A stretch of DNA of 34,696 nt from a virus. The position numbers and the translations under genes were made by a program. The stretch covers positions 1 through 34,696 of IMG/VR virus record IMGVR_UViG_3300025769_000406; one strand, 5' to 3'. This document shows, one piece after another, positions 4,142 to 10,688 of this stretch (position 1 is its first letter; each line of letters begins with the position of its first letter). The notes under the pieces were generated by a model. The model made no database searches. It saw only the letters and a list, made by a program, of their open reading frames with translations, and was not told where the DNA came from.

Positions 4142-4538
4142 CCCCATAACTTTCACGCGCAATGTGAAGCCAAGTTTCAAGAGAGATTTCGCAAGTAAGA
4201 TCAGGATCATAAGAGAAATTACGACAAACAGCCATGAGTTGCAGCACGCAGCGGATCGGCCTGTTGTTAAATTTATAGATCAAAACAGGGAAACGGTCAG
4301 TGTTTGCAGCAGCTTCGATAGCCTGTTGCCACCAAGTTTCTTTGTAAACGCCACCAGTGTTAGCGTAAGCCTTACATTCAATAGACCATCCAGGGATTAG
4401 TATGTCAGCCTCGCCCTTGATTTGGTATTGAGAGAGATTGCGCTTCGGCGTTTCGACAAGCTTATCGCCAAGGCTGTCTTTGATGGCGTTGATTATGCTT
4501 CTTTCAAAAGCTGCACCTTTTTGCCGACTATCCGTCAT
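4131..4538 (-). CDS. Small PD-(D/E)XK nuclease, 135 aa
   Basis: The motif order fits the PD-(D/E)XK nuclease fold: KGAAFERSIINAIK with Glu12, GEADILI with Asp45, SIECKAY with Glu54 and Lys56, and WWQQAIEAA with Gln71-72. At 135 residues it matches the minimal catalytic domain found in phage Holliday-junction resolvases and related endonucleases. It would cut DNA, with Mg2+ bound by Asp45 and Glu54. Resolvase, nickase and anti-host nuclease are all possible. It is the last gene of the leftward operon and overlaps the previous gene by 11 bases. Confidence 0.75.
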   Translation of the reverse strand: MTDSRQKGAAFERSIINAIKDSLGDKLVETPKRNLSQYQIKGEADILIPGWSIECKAYANTGGVYKETWWQQAIEAAANTDRFPVLIYKFNNRPIRCVLQLMAVCRNFSYDPDLTCEISLETWLHIARESYGVDS

Positions 4539-4764
4539 AGTGACTAATCTCTGTTTCTAAATGAAATGGTTTTTTATCTACCTTGCCGTAGGTTTCATTG
4601 TCATCAGGCACAACATCATCAGCAAAAGCATCATCAGGCAGACTATCAGAGATAGCTTGCCATGCTTTTTTGTCACGCTCTTTTTGTTTGTTGTATTCAA
4701 AGCTAATTAGAGGTTCGTATTTAACCATAATACGTTTGGCTTTGAAGCCTTTAGGCTTTCCCAT
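4528..4764 (-). CDS. Small acidic/basic protein of unknown function, 78 aa
   Basis: The ATG at 4764 is chosen over 4776 and 4836 because it overlaps the previous gene least and follows a GGTGAT ribosome-like site. The N-terminus is basic (MGKPKGFKAKRIMVKYEPL) and the middle strongly acidic (LPDDAFADDVVPDDNETYG), followed by a short tail. No family is recognised. Charge separation suggests a flexible adaptor that touches DNA at one end and protein at the other, but that is inference. It lies between the zinc-finger gene and the nuclease, overlapping both. Confidence 0.6.
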   Translation of the reverse strand: MGKPKGFKAKRIMVKYEPLISFEYNKQKERDKKAWQAISDSLPDDAFADDVVPDDNETYGKVDKKPFHLETEISHYDG

Positions 4765-5020
4765 TTTTATCACCATAAACAAGTTTGCAAGTTCTGCATT
4801 GTAACGCACCATCAAGAAAAGTGTTACATTTAACACAAGTGTCGTTGGCTAATCGTTGAGCAAAAGAGCCATCGCCTTGCTGAATTATGTCAGATACCAA
4901 ACCAGAGCCATCACAATATTCGCAATCTTCCGGCACAACTTCAGTGGGATCAAAGTAATCCCTGACATAAGAGAAACCTTTGCCCTTGCATTTATTGCAT
5001 GGCTTGGTCAAAGAAATCAT
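4751..5020 (-). CDS. DnaJ-type zinc-finger protein, 89 aa
   Basis: Eight cysteines come in four CxxC pairs: CNKCKGKGF (8, 11), CEYCDGSGL (33, 36), CVKC (62, 65) and CRTC (75, 78). The first two have the CxxCxGxG form of the DnaJ central domain, so two zinc ions are likely bound. There is no J domain, so it is not a full chaperone. Proteins with such bare domains often bind nucleic acid or unfolded protein. It has a GAGGT ribosome site and overlaps the repressor gene by 29 bases, so the two are probably translated together. Confidence 0.75.
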   Translation of the reverse strand: MISLTKPCNKCKGKGFSYVRDYFDPTEVVPEDCEYCDGSGLVSDIIQQGDGSFAQRLANDTCVKCNTFLDGALQCRTCKLVYGDKNGKA

Positions 5021-5189
5021 TTGGCTTTACCTCACCGTTAGTTGCTAAAAATATCCGGCGCATTGTTTCTGCTGTGGGGAACCGCTTGCCAGAAAGCAGA
5101 AGACAAATGGCAGAGCGAGACAACCCGCACCGCCTTGCCATCTTTGCTTGGCTGATACCCTTTGATGATATGTAATCGTTTAACGTCAT
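4992..5189 (-). CDS. XRE-type repressor-like protein, 65 aa
   Basis: It is a single XRE domain: LNDYISSKGISQAKMARRCG covers helices 1-2 and the turn, then LSRSAICLLLSGKRFPTAET gives the recognition helix and the conserved SGKR turn. It lacks the C-terminal domain of large lambda-type repressors, so it is a minimal Cro- or CI-like protein acting as a dimer. It sits at a divergent promoter with the palindrome 5210-5224, the most likely operator. No ribosome site precedes its ATG and the predicted transcript starts almost at the ATG, suggesting leaderless translation, as for lambda cI from its maintenance promoter. Confidence 0.85.
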   Translation of the reverse strand: MTLNDYISSKGISQAKMARRCGLSRSAICLLLSGKRFPTAETMRRIFLATNGEVKPNDFFDQAMQ

Positions 5190-5195
5190 AATTTA

Positions 5196-5224
5196 TTTAT
5201 GCCTGAGTGTTGACAGGCTGTCAA
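5196..5224 (-). promoter_or_regulatory. Leftward promoter of the repressor operon
   Basis: On the minus strand TTGACA (5224-5219) is followed after 17 bases by CATAAA (5201-5196). Transcription would start near 5189, at the first base of the repressor's start codon. The -35 is one arm of the 5210-5224 palindrome. Confidence 0.6.
5210..5224. promoter_or_regulatory. 15-bp palindromic operator shared by divergent promoters
   Basis: TTGACAG-G-CTGTCAA is a perfect palindrome in which each arm is also the -35 box of one divergent promoter. A dimer bound here would cover both. Half-sites recur at 4134-4141, and a separated pair occurs at 2501-2521. Confidence 0.75.
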
Positions 5225-5238
5225 TTACTTGCTACTGA
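5210..5238 (+). promoter_or_regulatory. Rightward promoter for the recombination operon
   Basis: TTGACA (5210-5215), 17 bases, then TACTGA (5233-5238) preceded by TG at 5230-5231, which makes an extended -10. It would drive the 5286-9158 operon. It shares the operator with the leftward promoter, so the two are probably regulated together. Confidence 0.6.
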
Positions 5239-5285
5239 TTGTTTACACATTGAACAAAACGATACGTTTTAATACAGAAAGAGAC

Positions 5286-6179
5286 ATGATGAAAGAAGCA
5301 CCTGTATCACTAAAGGACATGGGATATTACCATGACAGTGCGTCTGGAGCTACTGCAACCAAGGATGAAATGTTCTTGAAGTTGTGGTTGCGGAAAGAGC
5401 ATAAAATGAATTTCCCTATGGCAGCTAGACCTTGGGCTGGCATATCTGTGCAGCATGGCGCGAACCTTGCCCTTGGTTTGCAAGACTATAATGAGATCAT
5501 TGGGCAGCAAGAAGGTATGCCCATTGCTGAAGCCACCAGACATATGATGGCTAAGTATGATGAATATAAACCGCGTGATTGGGATGATGGCAAGGACGCA
5601 GAAGAATATGATGCGTTTCGTGAAGTGTTGCCAGAAATGATGGCTCATTCTATCGCTGGTGTTAATGAATTTTTCCAAGGCGCAAACCAAATTGCCGGAG
5701 AACATCAGCGTTGGCTTGATGAGCCAAAGAGTGATGTGCCTATTATGTTGTACCAAGATTTTAGTGGGGCTGGTACACAGATCGATCTTAAATGCTCACT
5801 ACCAATGCGTAATCCTGTCAAGAAGGACGGCACAAGAACTTGGCGCACACCAAAGCCAAAGACCGAACCCACTTGGCAGCAAGTCGTACAACAATCAATC
5901 TATTGGAAGGCTACTGGCGAAACACCAGCATTGCTGTTCGTTACAGGATCAGGCTACCATATCTGCACACCAGAAAATTGTGAAGCGTTGTCAGAGGCTA
6001 ATCTGAACCGCGCTTACAATGAGGCCGTTCAAAGCTGGGTAATCACTCAGAACTTGTTGAAGGCCGCTAACGGTTCATGGCGCACACTCTTTGGCCTTGT
6101 CCAGCCGGACATGACAGAGATTGCAAGGCGGCATGGCCCATCTATTATAACACTAGCTAAACAGGCATGGAGTATCTAA
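5286..6179 (+). CDS. RecB/Cas4-like exonuclease, 297 aa
   Basis: The start at 5286 (the ATG at 5289 is equally possible) follows an AGAAAGAG ribosome site; the longer frame from 5229 would begin at or before the transcription start. Motifs of the PD-(D/E)XK_1 group are visible: GISVQHG with His57, QDFSG with Asp158, QIDLKC with Asp167 and Lys169, and QQSIYWKATG with Gln203 and Tyr206. This fits a processive 5'-3' exonuclease that exposes single strands for annealing, in the role of lambda Exo. The annealing protein and SSB-like protein lie downstream in the same operon. The next gene starts within its stop codon (TAATG). Confidence 0.8.
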   Translation: MMKEAPVSLKDMGYYHDSASGATATKDEMFLKLWLRKEHKMNFPMAARPWAGISVQHGANLALGLQDYNEIIGQQEGMPIAEATRHMMAKYDEYKPRDWDDGKDAEEYDAFREVLPEMMAHSIAGVNEFFQGANQIAGEHQRWLDEPKSDVPIMLYQDFSGAGTQIDLKCSLPMRNPVKKDGTRTWRTPKPKTEPTWQQVVQQSIYWKATGETPALLFVTGSGYHICTPENCEALSEANLNRAYNEAVQSWVITQNLLKAANGSWRTLFGLVQPDMTEIARRHGPSIITLAKQAWSI

Positions 6180-6421
6180 TGAATTATCTATTGAGAGTAT
6201 GGAATAAATTTATTGGCAGAGAAAAGAAATTCTCTGAGGCCAAGCATGGCGACATTATCAAAACAGTGAGATCGCTTGATGTTAACGATTATATCGTTGC
6301 CTACAGCAAGGATGACCGCAATTCTGTTCATTCAGCAGCGCACGCTGCCTTTGGCAAAGGTCATATCAAGACCAAGTTCAATAAGGAAGTGGGGGGCTGG
6401 ATATGCACAAGGGTGAAATAG
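6179..6421 (+). CDS. Small basic protein of unknown function, 80 aa
   Basis: The ATG at 6179 overlaps the exonuclease stop as TAATG and has a GGAG ribosome site six bases upstream, so it is preferred over 6167. The N-terminus (MNYLLRVWNKFIGREKKFSE) is amphipathic and basic. The remainder carries VAYSKDDRNSVHSAAHAAFG, a short polar region. No family is recognised. Overlap with both neighbours points to translational coupling within the recombination operon. Confidence 0.65.
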   Translation: MNYLLRVWNKFIGREKKFSEAKHGDIIKTVRSLDVNDYIVAYSKDDRNSVHSAAHAAFGKGHIKTKFNKEVGGWICTRVK

Positions 6422-6744
6422 TCGATCTGTTTGATACGCCAGCCTACAAACTAGCAAGGCGTAATGATCCGCAAACCAGCAAGGATGCGGCTAAAAGCAT
6501 AGACGCAAACTACATGGAGCAAGTGGTTCTGGATGCAATTGAAATGTTTGGTGCAGCAGGGTGCATCTCTGACGAGGTACAGGATGCCCTGCCGCATCAT
6601 CGATATAGCACGATCACCGCAAGATACAAGCAGTTAAAAGAAAAAGGCTTGATAAAGGTTGATGATCGCAAACGTAGGGGCAAGTCAGGCAGAGGCCAGC
6701 TTGTTATGTGGGCTACACCATTCTACAAGGGAGAAGAACAATGA
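6403..6744 (+). CDS. Winged-helix DNA-binding protein, 113 aa
   Basis: It contains ARRNDPQTSKDAAKSIDAN, a sequence seen at the start of many small phage helix-turn-helix proteins. It then has a winged-helix pattern: VVLDAIEMFGAAGCISDEVQ, YSTITARYKQLKEKGLIKVD (recognition helix and following strand) and a basic wing RKRRGKSGRG. It probably binds DNA as a regulator. With no known replication initiator in this genome, a role in loading host replication proteins cannot be ruled out. It overlaps the previous gene by 19 bases and the next as ATGA. Confidence 0.75.
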   Translation: MHKGEIVDLFDTPAYKLARRNDPQTSKDAAKSIDANYMEQVVLDAIEMFGAAGCISDEVQDALPHHRYSTITARYKQLKEKGLIKVDDRKRRGKSGRGQLVMWATPFYKGEEQ

Positions 6745-7382
6745 GGATAGAGTACAGAAAGGAATTGTTTTATCAGGGTGAAATCAAATTCACAGGCACA
6801 GGCCATGTTGATATGGATGCGTTTGATGAAAATATGCACACAGAAATAGAAACTGTTGCTACGTTTCACGATGAGGAAGCAGAAAGGCTTTGCCGCCCTG
6901 TGTTAGAAGCTTACGGTGCAGAACTTGAAAAGCGAAATAACGATGAGCCTGAAGCTGATAGCGTCACCCTTGAAAGAACGGTGATTAAAGACGGTGATTT
7001 TAAAAGTAAACCGTTAGATATATCTTTTTTCTGGGGTGTCGGAGATTGGGAATATAATGGCAGTATTCTTGATATAGGCATGGGCTTTGACCCAACCGAT
7101 TACGGCTGGGCTGAAGATGCAACCGATATTAATGACAAGCCTTTTGATTGGAATACACAAAATGTTTATTCGCAAATTCCAAAGGAAGAAGATTTTATTC
7201 TAGTCTGCCAGAAAGAAATTGCTCAAGAACTAAGGTTTGGTTTTCACAAAGATACTGATGGCTCGACACCAGAAGAAAATGCTGATGATGCTATCGAAAA
7301 AATGCACCGCATGATCATGCTTCATCGAAATTTATACAATCGTGATTGGGATGCCGCATCGCAAAAATGGTTTTGGGAGTAA
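6741..7382 (+). CDS. Acidic early protein of unknown function, 213 aa
   Basis: The start is set at 6741, where ATGA overlaps the stop of the winged-helix gene and GGAGAAG supplies the ribosome site; the in-frame ATG at 6708 lacks this. The protein is strongly acidic with many Asp, Glu and Trp, for example VATFHDEEAERLC and FFWGVGDWEYNGSILDIGMG. No family or catalytic motif is recognised. The overall negative charge would fit DNA mimicry of a host nucleic-acid-binding protein, but that is speculative. Confidence 0.7.
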   Translation: MRIEYRKELFYQGEIKFTGTGHVDMDAFDENMHTEIETVATFHDEEAERLCRPVLEAYGAELEKRNNDEPEADSVTLERTVIKDGDFKSKPLDISFFWGVGDWEYNGSILDIGMGFDPTDYGWAEDATDINDKPFDWNTQNVYSQIPKEEDFILVCQKEIAQELRFGFHKDTDGSTPEENADDAIEKMHRMIMLHRNLYNRDWDAASQKWFWE

Positions 7383-7386
7383 GGCC

Positions 7387-7590
7387 ATGACGAATGAAGA
7401 ACACATTGAAGATTTGCATACCCAAATGGCTACCTTGCAAAACGAACACAACGAAGCTTGGCAGCACGTTGATAATCTTCAAAAGCACGTTGAGCAACTA
7501 AACGACAAGGTTGCCTCACTTGAAACCGCACTGTCTGTATTTACGCATTTGATTGCAGACAGGCTTGGCATAGAAAGGACATCTCACTAA
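7387..7590 (+). CDS. Short coiled-coil protein, 67 aa
   Basis: The start at 7387 has GGAGTAAGG upstream and lies four bases after the previous stop; the longer reading from 7342 would overlap that gene. Heptad spacing of hydrophobic residues runs from about 6 to 57 (IEDLHTQMATLQ; VDNLQKHVEQLN; VASLETALSVF), so it is one long coiled coil. Similar short phage proteins occur near recombination genes without known function. Its stop overlaps the next start as TAATG. Confidence 0.65.
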   Translation: MTNEEHIEDLHTQMATLQNEHNEAWQHVDNLQKHVEQLNDKVASLETALSVFTHLIADRLGIERTSH

Positions 7591-8234
7591 TGGCTGAGAA
7601 CCAATTTAGCAATGTCATGGATTTTGTTAATGAATTGAACAAATCGCATGGCGTAACGCAACGCGGTGGTAAGAAATACACCCAAGTTGTGCATCGAATG
7701 GAAGCGTTCAGACGTTTCCTTGGCCTTGACTACGGCGTTGACACGCAAATAATGGTTGATGATGGGCATCGCGTTGTCATCAAAGCCACCATTACTAACA
7801 ACACCGGCAACCAGATTGGCTCTGGCATGGCTGAAGAAATCAGAGGCCAAGGTCATGTCAACACCACATCTGCTTTAGAGAACGCAGAAACATCAGCCAT
7901 AGGACGCGCACTGAGCAGCATTGGCCTTGCTGGTGGCGAGTATGCCTCATCTAATGAGATGGATGCCGTCACGCGCAAATCTGAGGCGATTAAGAGCAGT
8001 CCTGCACCAGCACCAGTGGATCAATCTGCTGAACCTAGCGAGTGGGAAGCGTTGTTGCGTGAAATCGATGTGAAGTTGAAGAACACCAAGACCCATAAAG
8101 AGTTATTGGATTTCATGGGTGGCGGTCACTTCAAAGACAGAATGGCAGCTATGCAAGCGGCTGATCCAGATAAGTACCAAATCGCTAGAGATATGCTTGT
8201 CCGTATGAACACTAAATTAAAACCACAGGGGTAA
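7590..8234 (+). CDS. erf: ERF-type single-strand annealing protein, 214 aa
   Basis: Residues 1-125 fit the ERF family of phage single-strand annealing proteins, named from P22 Erf. The hallmark is ALENAETSAIGRALSSIGLA followed by GGEYASSNEMD (about 94-124), with upstream strands YGVDTQIMVDDG and RVVIKATITNNTG. The C-terminal part, after a Pro/Ala linker near 135-145 (SSPAPAPVDQ), is a helical tail. It would form rings on single-stranded DNA and pair complementary strands made by the exonuclease at 5286-6179. This supports genome circularisation, concatemer formation and recombination-dependent replication. The ribosome site is AAGGA. Confidence 0.88.
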   Translation: MAENQFSNVMDFVNELNKSHGVTQRGGKKYTQVVHRMEAFRRFLGLDYGVDTQIMVDDGHRVVIKATITNNTGNQIGSGMAEEIRGQGHVNTTSALENAETSAIGRALSSIGLAGGEYASSNEMDAVTRKSEAIKSSPAPAPVDQSAEPSEWEALLREIDVKLKNTKTHKELLDFMGGGHFKDRMAAMQAADPDKYQIARDMLVRMNTKLKPQG

Positions 8235-8564
8235 ATGATGAGAAAGTATGAAAAAGTTTGTTCGATCCGTTTGTTTAAAAATGATGATGGCAAAGCTGCC
8301 TATTCCAACAACAAGTGGAAGCCTTATCGTGATGGCGCAAATGCCGACATTACGCTGCGCGGTGACAATACCTATAGCGTAAAAGGGTTCATCAATGATG
8401 ATGGCTCAATTGGCGTAAGCATTAGCCAAGTGGTTGAGTATGAAGGCACTGACAATCCGGCTGATAATATTTCTCAAGGCGGTTTCAAGAGTGCAGCCCA
8501 AGCTGTGCAAGCCAAGTATCACCCGACAAAGGAGCAGCTAGATGACACAGACGTTCCGTTCTAA
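8235..8564 (+). CDS. Single-strand DNA-binding-like protein with SSB-type acidic tail, 109 aa
   Basis: The protein ends DDTDVPF, close to the DDDIPF tip that bacterial SSB uses to recruit partner proteins. The first 75 residues are strand-rich (CSIRLFKNDDG; GANADITLRG; TYSVKGFINDDGSIGVSISQ), which could form an OB-like fold, and a flexible segment leads to the tail. It follows the annealing gene directly (TAAATGATG). Annealing protein, SSB and exonuclease commonly occur together, so the assignment is reasonable. Fold similarity itself cannot be confirmed by eye. Confidence 0.6.
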   Translation: MMRKYEKVCSIRLFKNDDGKAAYSNNKWKPYRDGANADITLRGDNTYSVKGFINDDGSIGVSISQVVEYEGTDNPADNISQGGFKSAAQAVQAKYHPTKEQLDDTDVPF

Positions 8565-8787
8565 GCCATCTGACGACAAGATATTTTATTCTGTTTCAGA
8601 GGCAGCAGAAATATTGTTTGGTAGCGCAAGCAAAGCTAGGCTTGTTCGCAGTTCAATTGCAAAAGGCCAGATCAAAGCCCAGAAGTTCAATGACCGTTAC
8701 TATGTTCGCATAGATGAATTGATCAAAAGGGGTGGGGATCACGCTCAAATGAGTAAGGCAATCAATGGCAAAGAAGAAACAAACTAG
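8542..8787 (+). CDS. Excisionase/MerR-like small DNA-binding protein, 81 aa
   Basis: Residues 14-60 (KIFYSVSEAAEILFGSASKA; LVRSSIAKGQIKAQKFNDRY; YVRIDELI) match the winged-helix pattern of excisionase-like and helix_turn_helix_17-type proteins: an SVSEAAE helix, a turn, and a wing ending in YYVRIDEL. Such proteins bend DNA or regulate promoters. No integrase is visible, so a true excision role lacks its partner and a regulatory role is more likely. It has a GGAG ribosome site and overlaps the SSB-like gene by 23 bases. Confidence 0.7.
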   Translation: MTQTFRSKPSDDKIFYSVSEAAEILFGSASKARLVRSSIAKGQIKAQKFNDRYYVRIDELIKRGGDHAQMSKAINGKEETN

Positions 8788-8956
8788 CCATTACAGCAGA
8801 GAAATAAGCGTGGTGCATTGTGACGATTGTGGCAATGCCCACGACTTGCTTGTAGGCCAATGGATAATCAACGGCGAGGGAAGGTTATTGTGTCATGGCG
8901 CAGGAAAAAGTTGTGCAACTCAGCGTTACCAACGACAGGCAACGCCAAGAGGCTAG
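8765..8956 (+). CDS. Small zinc-ribbon-like protein, 63 aa
   Basis: CDDCGN (Cys 19, 22) and a later Cys43 and Cys50, with His24 and His44 nearby, suggest a small zinc-binding fold; the second half is less regular than a classic ribbon. The N- and C-termini are basic (MAKKKQTSHYSREI; QRYQRQATPRG). It probably contacts nucleic acid. It overlaps both neighbours (8787 and 8895) in different frames, so it is packed into a tight translational run. The ribosome site is a weak AAGG. Confidence 0.55.
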   Translation: MAKKKQTSHYSREISVVHCDDCGNAHDLLVGQWIINGEGRLLCHGAGKSCATQRYQRQATPRG

Positions 8957-9158
8957 AGAAATAGCCTATGATTATTACATCCACCTGATAAACAATGGCT
9001 GGGGATTATTCCGTATTCTTGAAGAACACGGCTACGAAAGCCATCAGCCCAAACACATACCATCAATAGAAAAAGAGAAAAGTGGCTGGCTAACTGAGCC
9101 GTATGTCATTGATTGTTTGGCGCAGTATATCCTGGATGGATACGACTTCTTGCTCTAG
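8895..9158 (+). CDS. Small early protein of unknown function, 87 aa
   Basis: This is the last gene of the rightward operon. It has a helical N-terminal half (NDRQRQEAREIAYDYYIHLI) and a Tyr/Trp-rich remainder ending DCLAQYILDGYDFLL. No motif is recognised. It overlaps the previous gene by 62 bases in another frame but has an AAGG site 11 bases upstream. Its TAG stop interlocks with the stop of the converging late gene at 9155. No intrinsic terminator is visible between them. Confidence 0.6.
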   Translation: MAQEKVVQLSVTNDRQRQEAREIAYDYYIHLINNGWGLFRILEEHGYESHQPKHIPSIEKEKSGWLTEPYVIDCLAQYILDGYDFLL

Positions 9159-9424
9159 CAATCCCACTTACGCAAAGCTTTATTAATACGGCTGTTAGGA
9201 TCACGCGCTGTCTTCCGGCTAGTAAGTTTCTTTTTCATGCCCTTCATTCTAGCGCAGAAACTCTTGCGTCTAGCCGCAGCTTTCGGTGATTTCTTTGCTT
9301 GCTTCCTAGATACAGGCGGCTTTAAGTTCATCCCCTGACGTTTGGCAGATGCCCTTCCCTTGGCGTTCAACCCGCCTTTGGGATTTTTTCCCGCTTTGCG
9401 CTGCCATGCCGGTGACTTAGCCAT
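9155..9424 (-). CDS. DUF6321-like small basic protein, 89 aa
   Basis: The protein is very rich in Lys and Arg. It begins AKSPAWQRKAGKNPKGGLNA, has KSFCARMKGMKKKLTSRKT in the middle and ends DPNSRINKALRKWDC. This layout is typical of a small family seen in many aquatic phages, annotated as DUF6321 as far as I recall. Function is unknown. Charge and abundance would fit a DNA- or virion-bound protein. It is the last gene of the late block, overlaps the peptidase gene by eight bases, and has GGAAG as ribosome site. Confidence 0.75.
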   Translation of the reverse strand: MAKSPAWQRKAGKNPKGGLNAKGRASAKRQGMNLKPPVSRKQAKKSPKAAARRKSFCARMKGMKKKLTSRKTARDPNSRINKALRKWDC

Positions 9425-9866
9425 CTTCCTTCAACCCATGAACATAACCGTTTTTTCTGTTGTAAGTCAGCGTTTCCTTGCGACCTTCTTCTACATAACT
9501 GCAATGAACCCAGCCAGTATTGCCACCAGTATAACACTCAAGGATCAATTGATCGAACTCTAAGTTGGCTTCAATCCATCTAGCCAGTTCATAATTATCA
9601 ACGCCAGCCACCTCAAAGTCTGCCGCTTGACCTTTAGCGTGCTGACTGTCAATGCTACTGCCAACAGCGATACATAACTCAGGCGACCTAAAGCCGCTTG
9701 AAACAATGAATGAACCAAACTCATCACGGATTGGCTGCAAAATATTCTCACATAGCAAAGCCATAGCGTGTACTTGAACATCATCAGGCTCATTGGGGAT
9801 GCCTTTGCGTTCAGCCGTCTGGCTCTTGACCATCTCAGCCAAGCTAAAGTTTTTTGATAGCTGCAC
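9417..9866 (-). CDS. Peptidase M15-type endolysin, 149 aa
   Basis: The metal-binding pattern of M15 (D,D-carboxypeptidase-like) enzymes is complete: SSGFRS (57-61), SQHAKGQAADFE with His76 and Asp83, Glu110 in LILEC, and His121 in WVHCSY. It is expected to cut peptidoglycan cross-bridges at lysis. No signal peptide is seen, so it needs a holin to reach the wall; candidates lie just upstream in the late block. It starts with GTG, which overlaps the stop of the 50-residue gene before it as TAGTG. Confidence 0.88.
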   Translation of the reverse strand: MQLSKNFSLAEMVKSQTAERKGIPNEPDDVQVHAMALLCENILQPIRDEFGSFIVSSGFRSPELCIAVGSSIDSQHAKGQAADFEVAGVDNYELARWIEANLEFDQLILECYTGGNTGWVHCSYVEEGRKETLTYNRKNGYVHGLKEDG

Positions 9867-10018
9867 TATTTTTTCTTCTTTGCTGTCTTTGCGGATTGCT
9901 TAAATGCTTTTGATGTAGGCGCACCCTTGCTTCCAGGCTTCCGCATTTTCTCACCAGAGCCAGCAGCAATACGCTTACGTTTGGCATGGATGTTTGAATA
10001 AAGACCTCTTTTTGGCAT
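9866..10018 (-). CDS. Small basic conserved phage protein, 50 aa
   Basis: The translated product begins MPKRGLYSNIHAKRKRIAAG, continues SGEKMRKPGSKGAPT and ends in KKKK. This short Lys/Arg-rich protein closely resembles one found in many phages next to lysis or structural genes, with no known function. Its start overlaps the stop of the holin-like gene as TAATG, and its TAG overlaps the GTG start of the endolysin. Both overlaps support real translation in spite of its size. Confidence 0.8.
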   Translation of the reverse strand: MPKRGLYSNIHAKRKRIAAGSGEKMRKPGSKGAPTSKAFKQSAKTAKKKK

Positions 10019-10476
10019 TACTTTTTCCTTACATACTTGCTGACCGCACGATTACCAAACCAGAATGACATAATCGCAGCAAACAAACCTTGCGTGTCAC
10101 CACTCCATAATAGTTCTACAGCGGCTTTCCAATCGCCGCCACTCTCAAGAACCTTGATAACTATAACAGCTTCTACAGCGCAGAACAAAAGAAAGAAGGC
10201 ATAGGTTATGACAGGACGTACAGAACCGCGCAAACCATTAACAAAACTTCCCGCATCAATACTTCTGTCATGCTCATAAATCCCCTTGGTTTCTGCAATA
10301 TCAGCTTGCTTGTCTAACTCTTGAAGCTTTAAAGCAGAGCGTTTTTCCATCAACTCCGCTTCCATCTTCATAGTCTCAAGCTTTTGCTTGTGTTCCTGAC
10401 CGGCCTTGAAGAAGTTAAGGACTTCCGGTAAGAAGCTGGTTCCAAATCCTAAAAGACTTCCTAGTAAACTCATCAT
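10018..10476 (-). CDS. Holin-like protein of the GTA-holin 3TM type, 152 aa
   Basis: The start is set at 10476, where ATGA overlaps the previous stop; the second ATG at 10473 is also possible. It has a short hydrophobic N-terminus (SLLGSLLGFGTSFLPEVL), a charged coiled middle (EHKQKLETMKMEAELMEKRS), then two membrane stretches (VITYAFFLLFCAVEAVIVI; GLFAAIMSFWFGNRAVS) and a basic end. This matches the 3TM holin family first named from gene transfer agents. It would form the inner-membrane lesion that releases the endolysin at 9417-9866. Confidence 0.7.
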   Translation of the reverse strand: MMSLLGSLLGFGTSFLPEVLNFFKAGQEHKQKLETMKMEAELMEKRSALKLQELDKQADIAETKGIYEHDRSIDAGSFVNGLRGSVRPVITYAFFLLFCAVEAVIVIKVLESGGDWKAAVELLWSGDTQGLFAAIMSFWFGNRAVSKYVRKK

Positions 10477-10679
10477 GTGCTTAGTTTTCCTTTCGGCAAA
10501 GCTTGGCATTTCCACGATACTGGCTTGTAGCCTTTCATGTGTACATGAACGCTTCTAGCCATCTCCATAGCCCTAGCCTCGCACCTTTCGTAAGAGCTAT
10601 ATGGCCCCCTTTGATCTTCTAACTGCCAACATTCTGTCGGCTGGAAAACCATACAAGCGAGAACAAGGGCTTGAAACAT
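10473..10679 (-). CDS. Small secreted cysteine-containing protein, 68 aa
   Basis: Residues 1-12 (MFQALVLACMVF) look like a short signal or membrane-anchor sequence. The rest is polar, with Cys 17, 33 and 57 after the Cys 9 of the leader (CWQLEDQRGPYSSYERCEAR). A periplasmic location with a disulfide is likely. Its place in the lysis region could mean a spanin-like or envelope role, but no lipobox or coiled coil supports this. It starts with GGAG five bases upstream and overlaps the holin-like gene as ATGA. Confidence 0.65.
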   Translation of the reverse strand: MFQALVLACMVFQPTECWQLEDQRGPYSSYERCEARAMEMARSVHVHMKGYKPVSWKCQALPKGKLST

Positions 10680-10688
10680 ATCACTCCA

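Noticed and set aside
8542-8787. True excisionase of an integrating phage
   Set aside because: The fold fits, but no integrase or attachment-like site was seen, so only a small DNA-binding protein is claimed.
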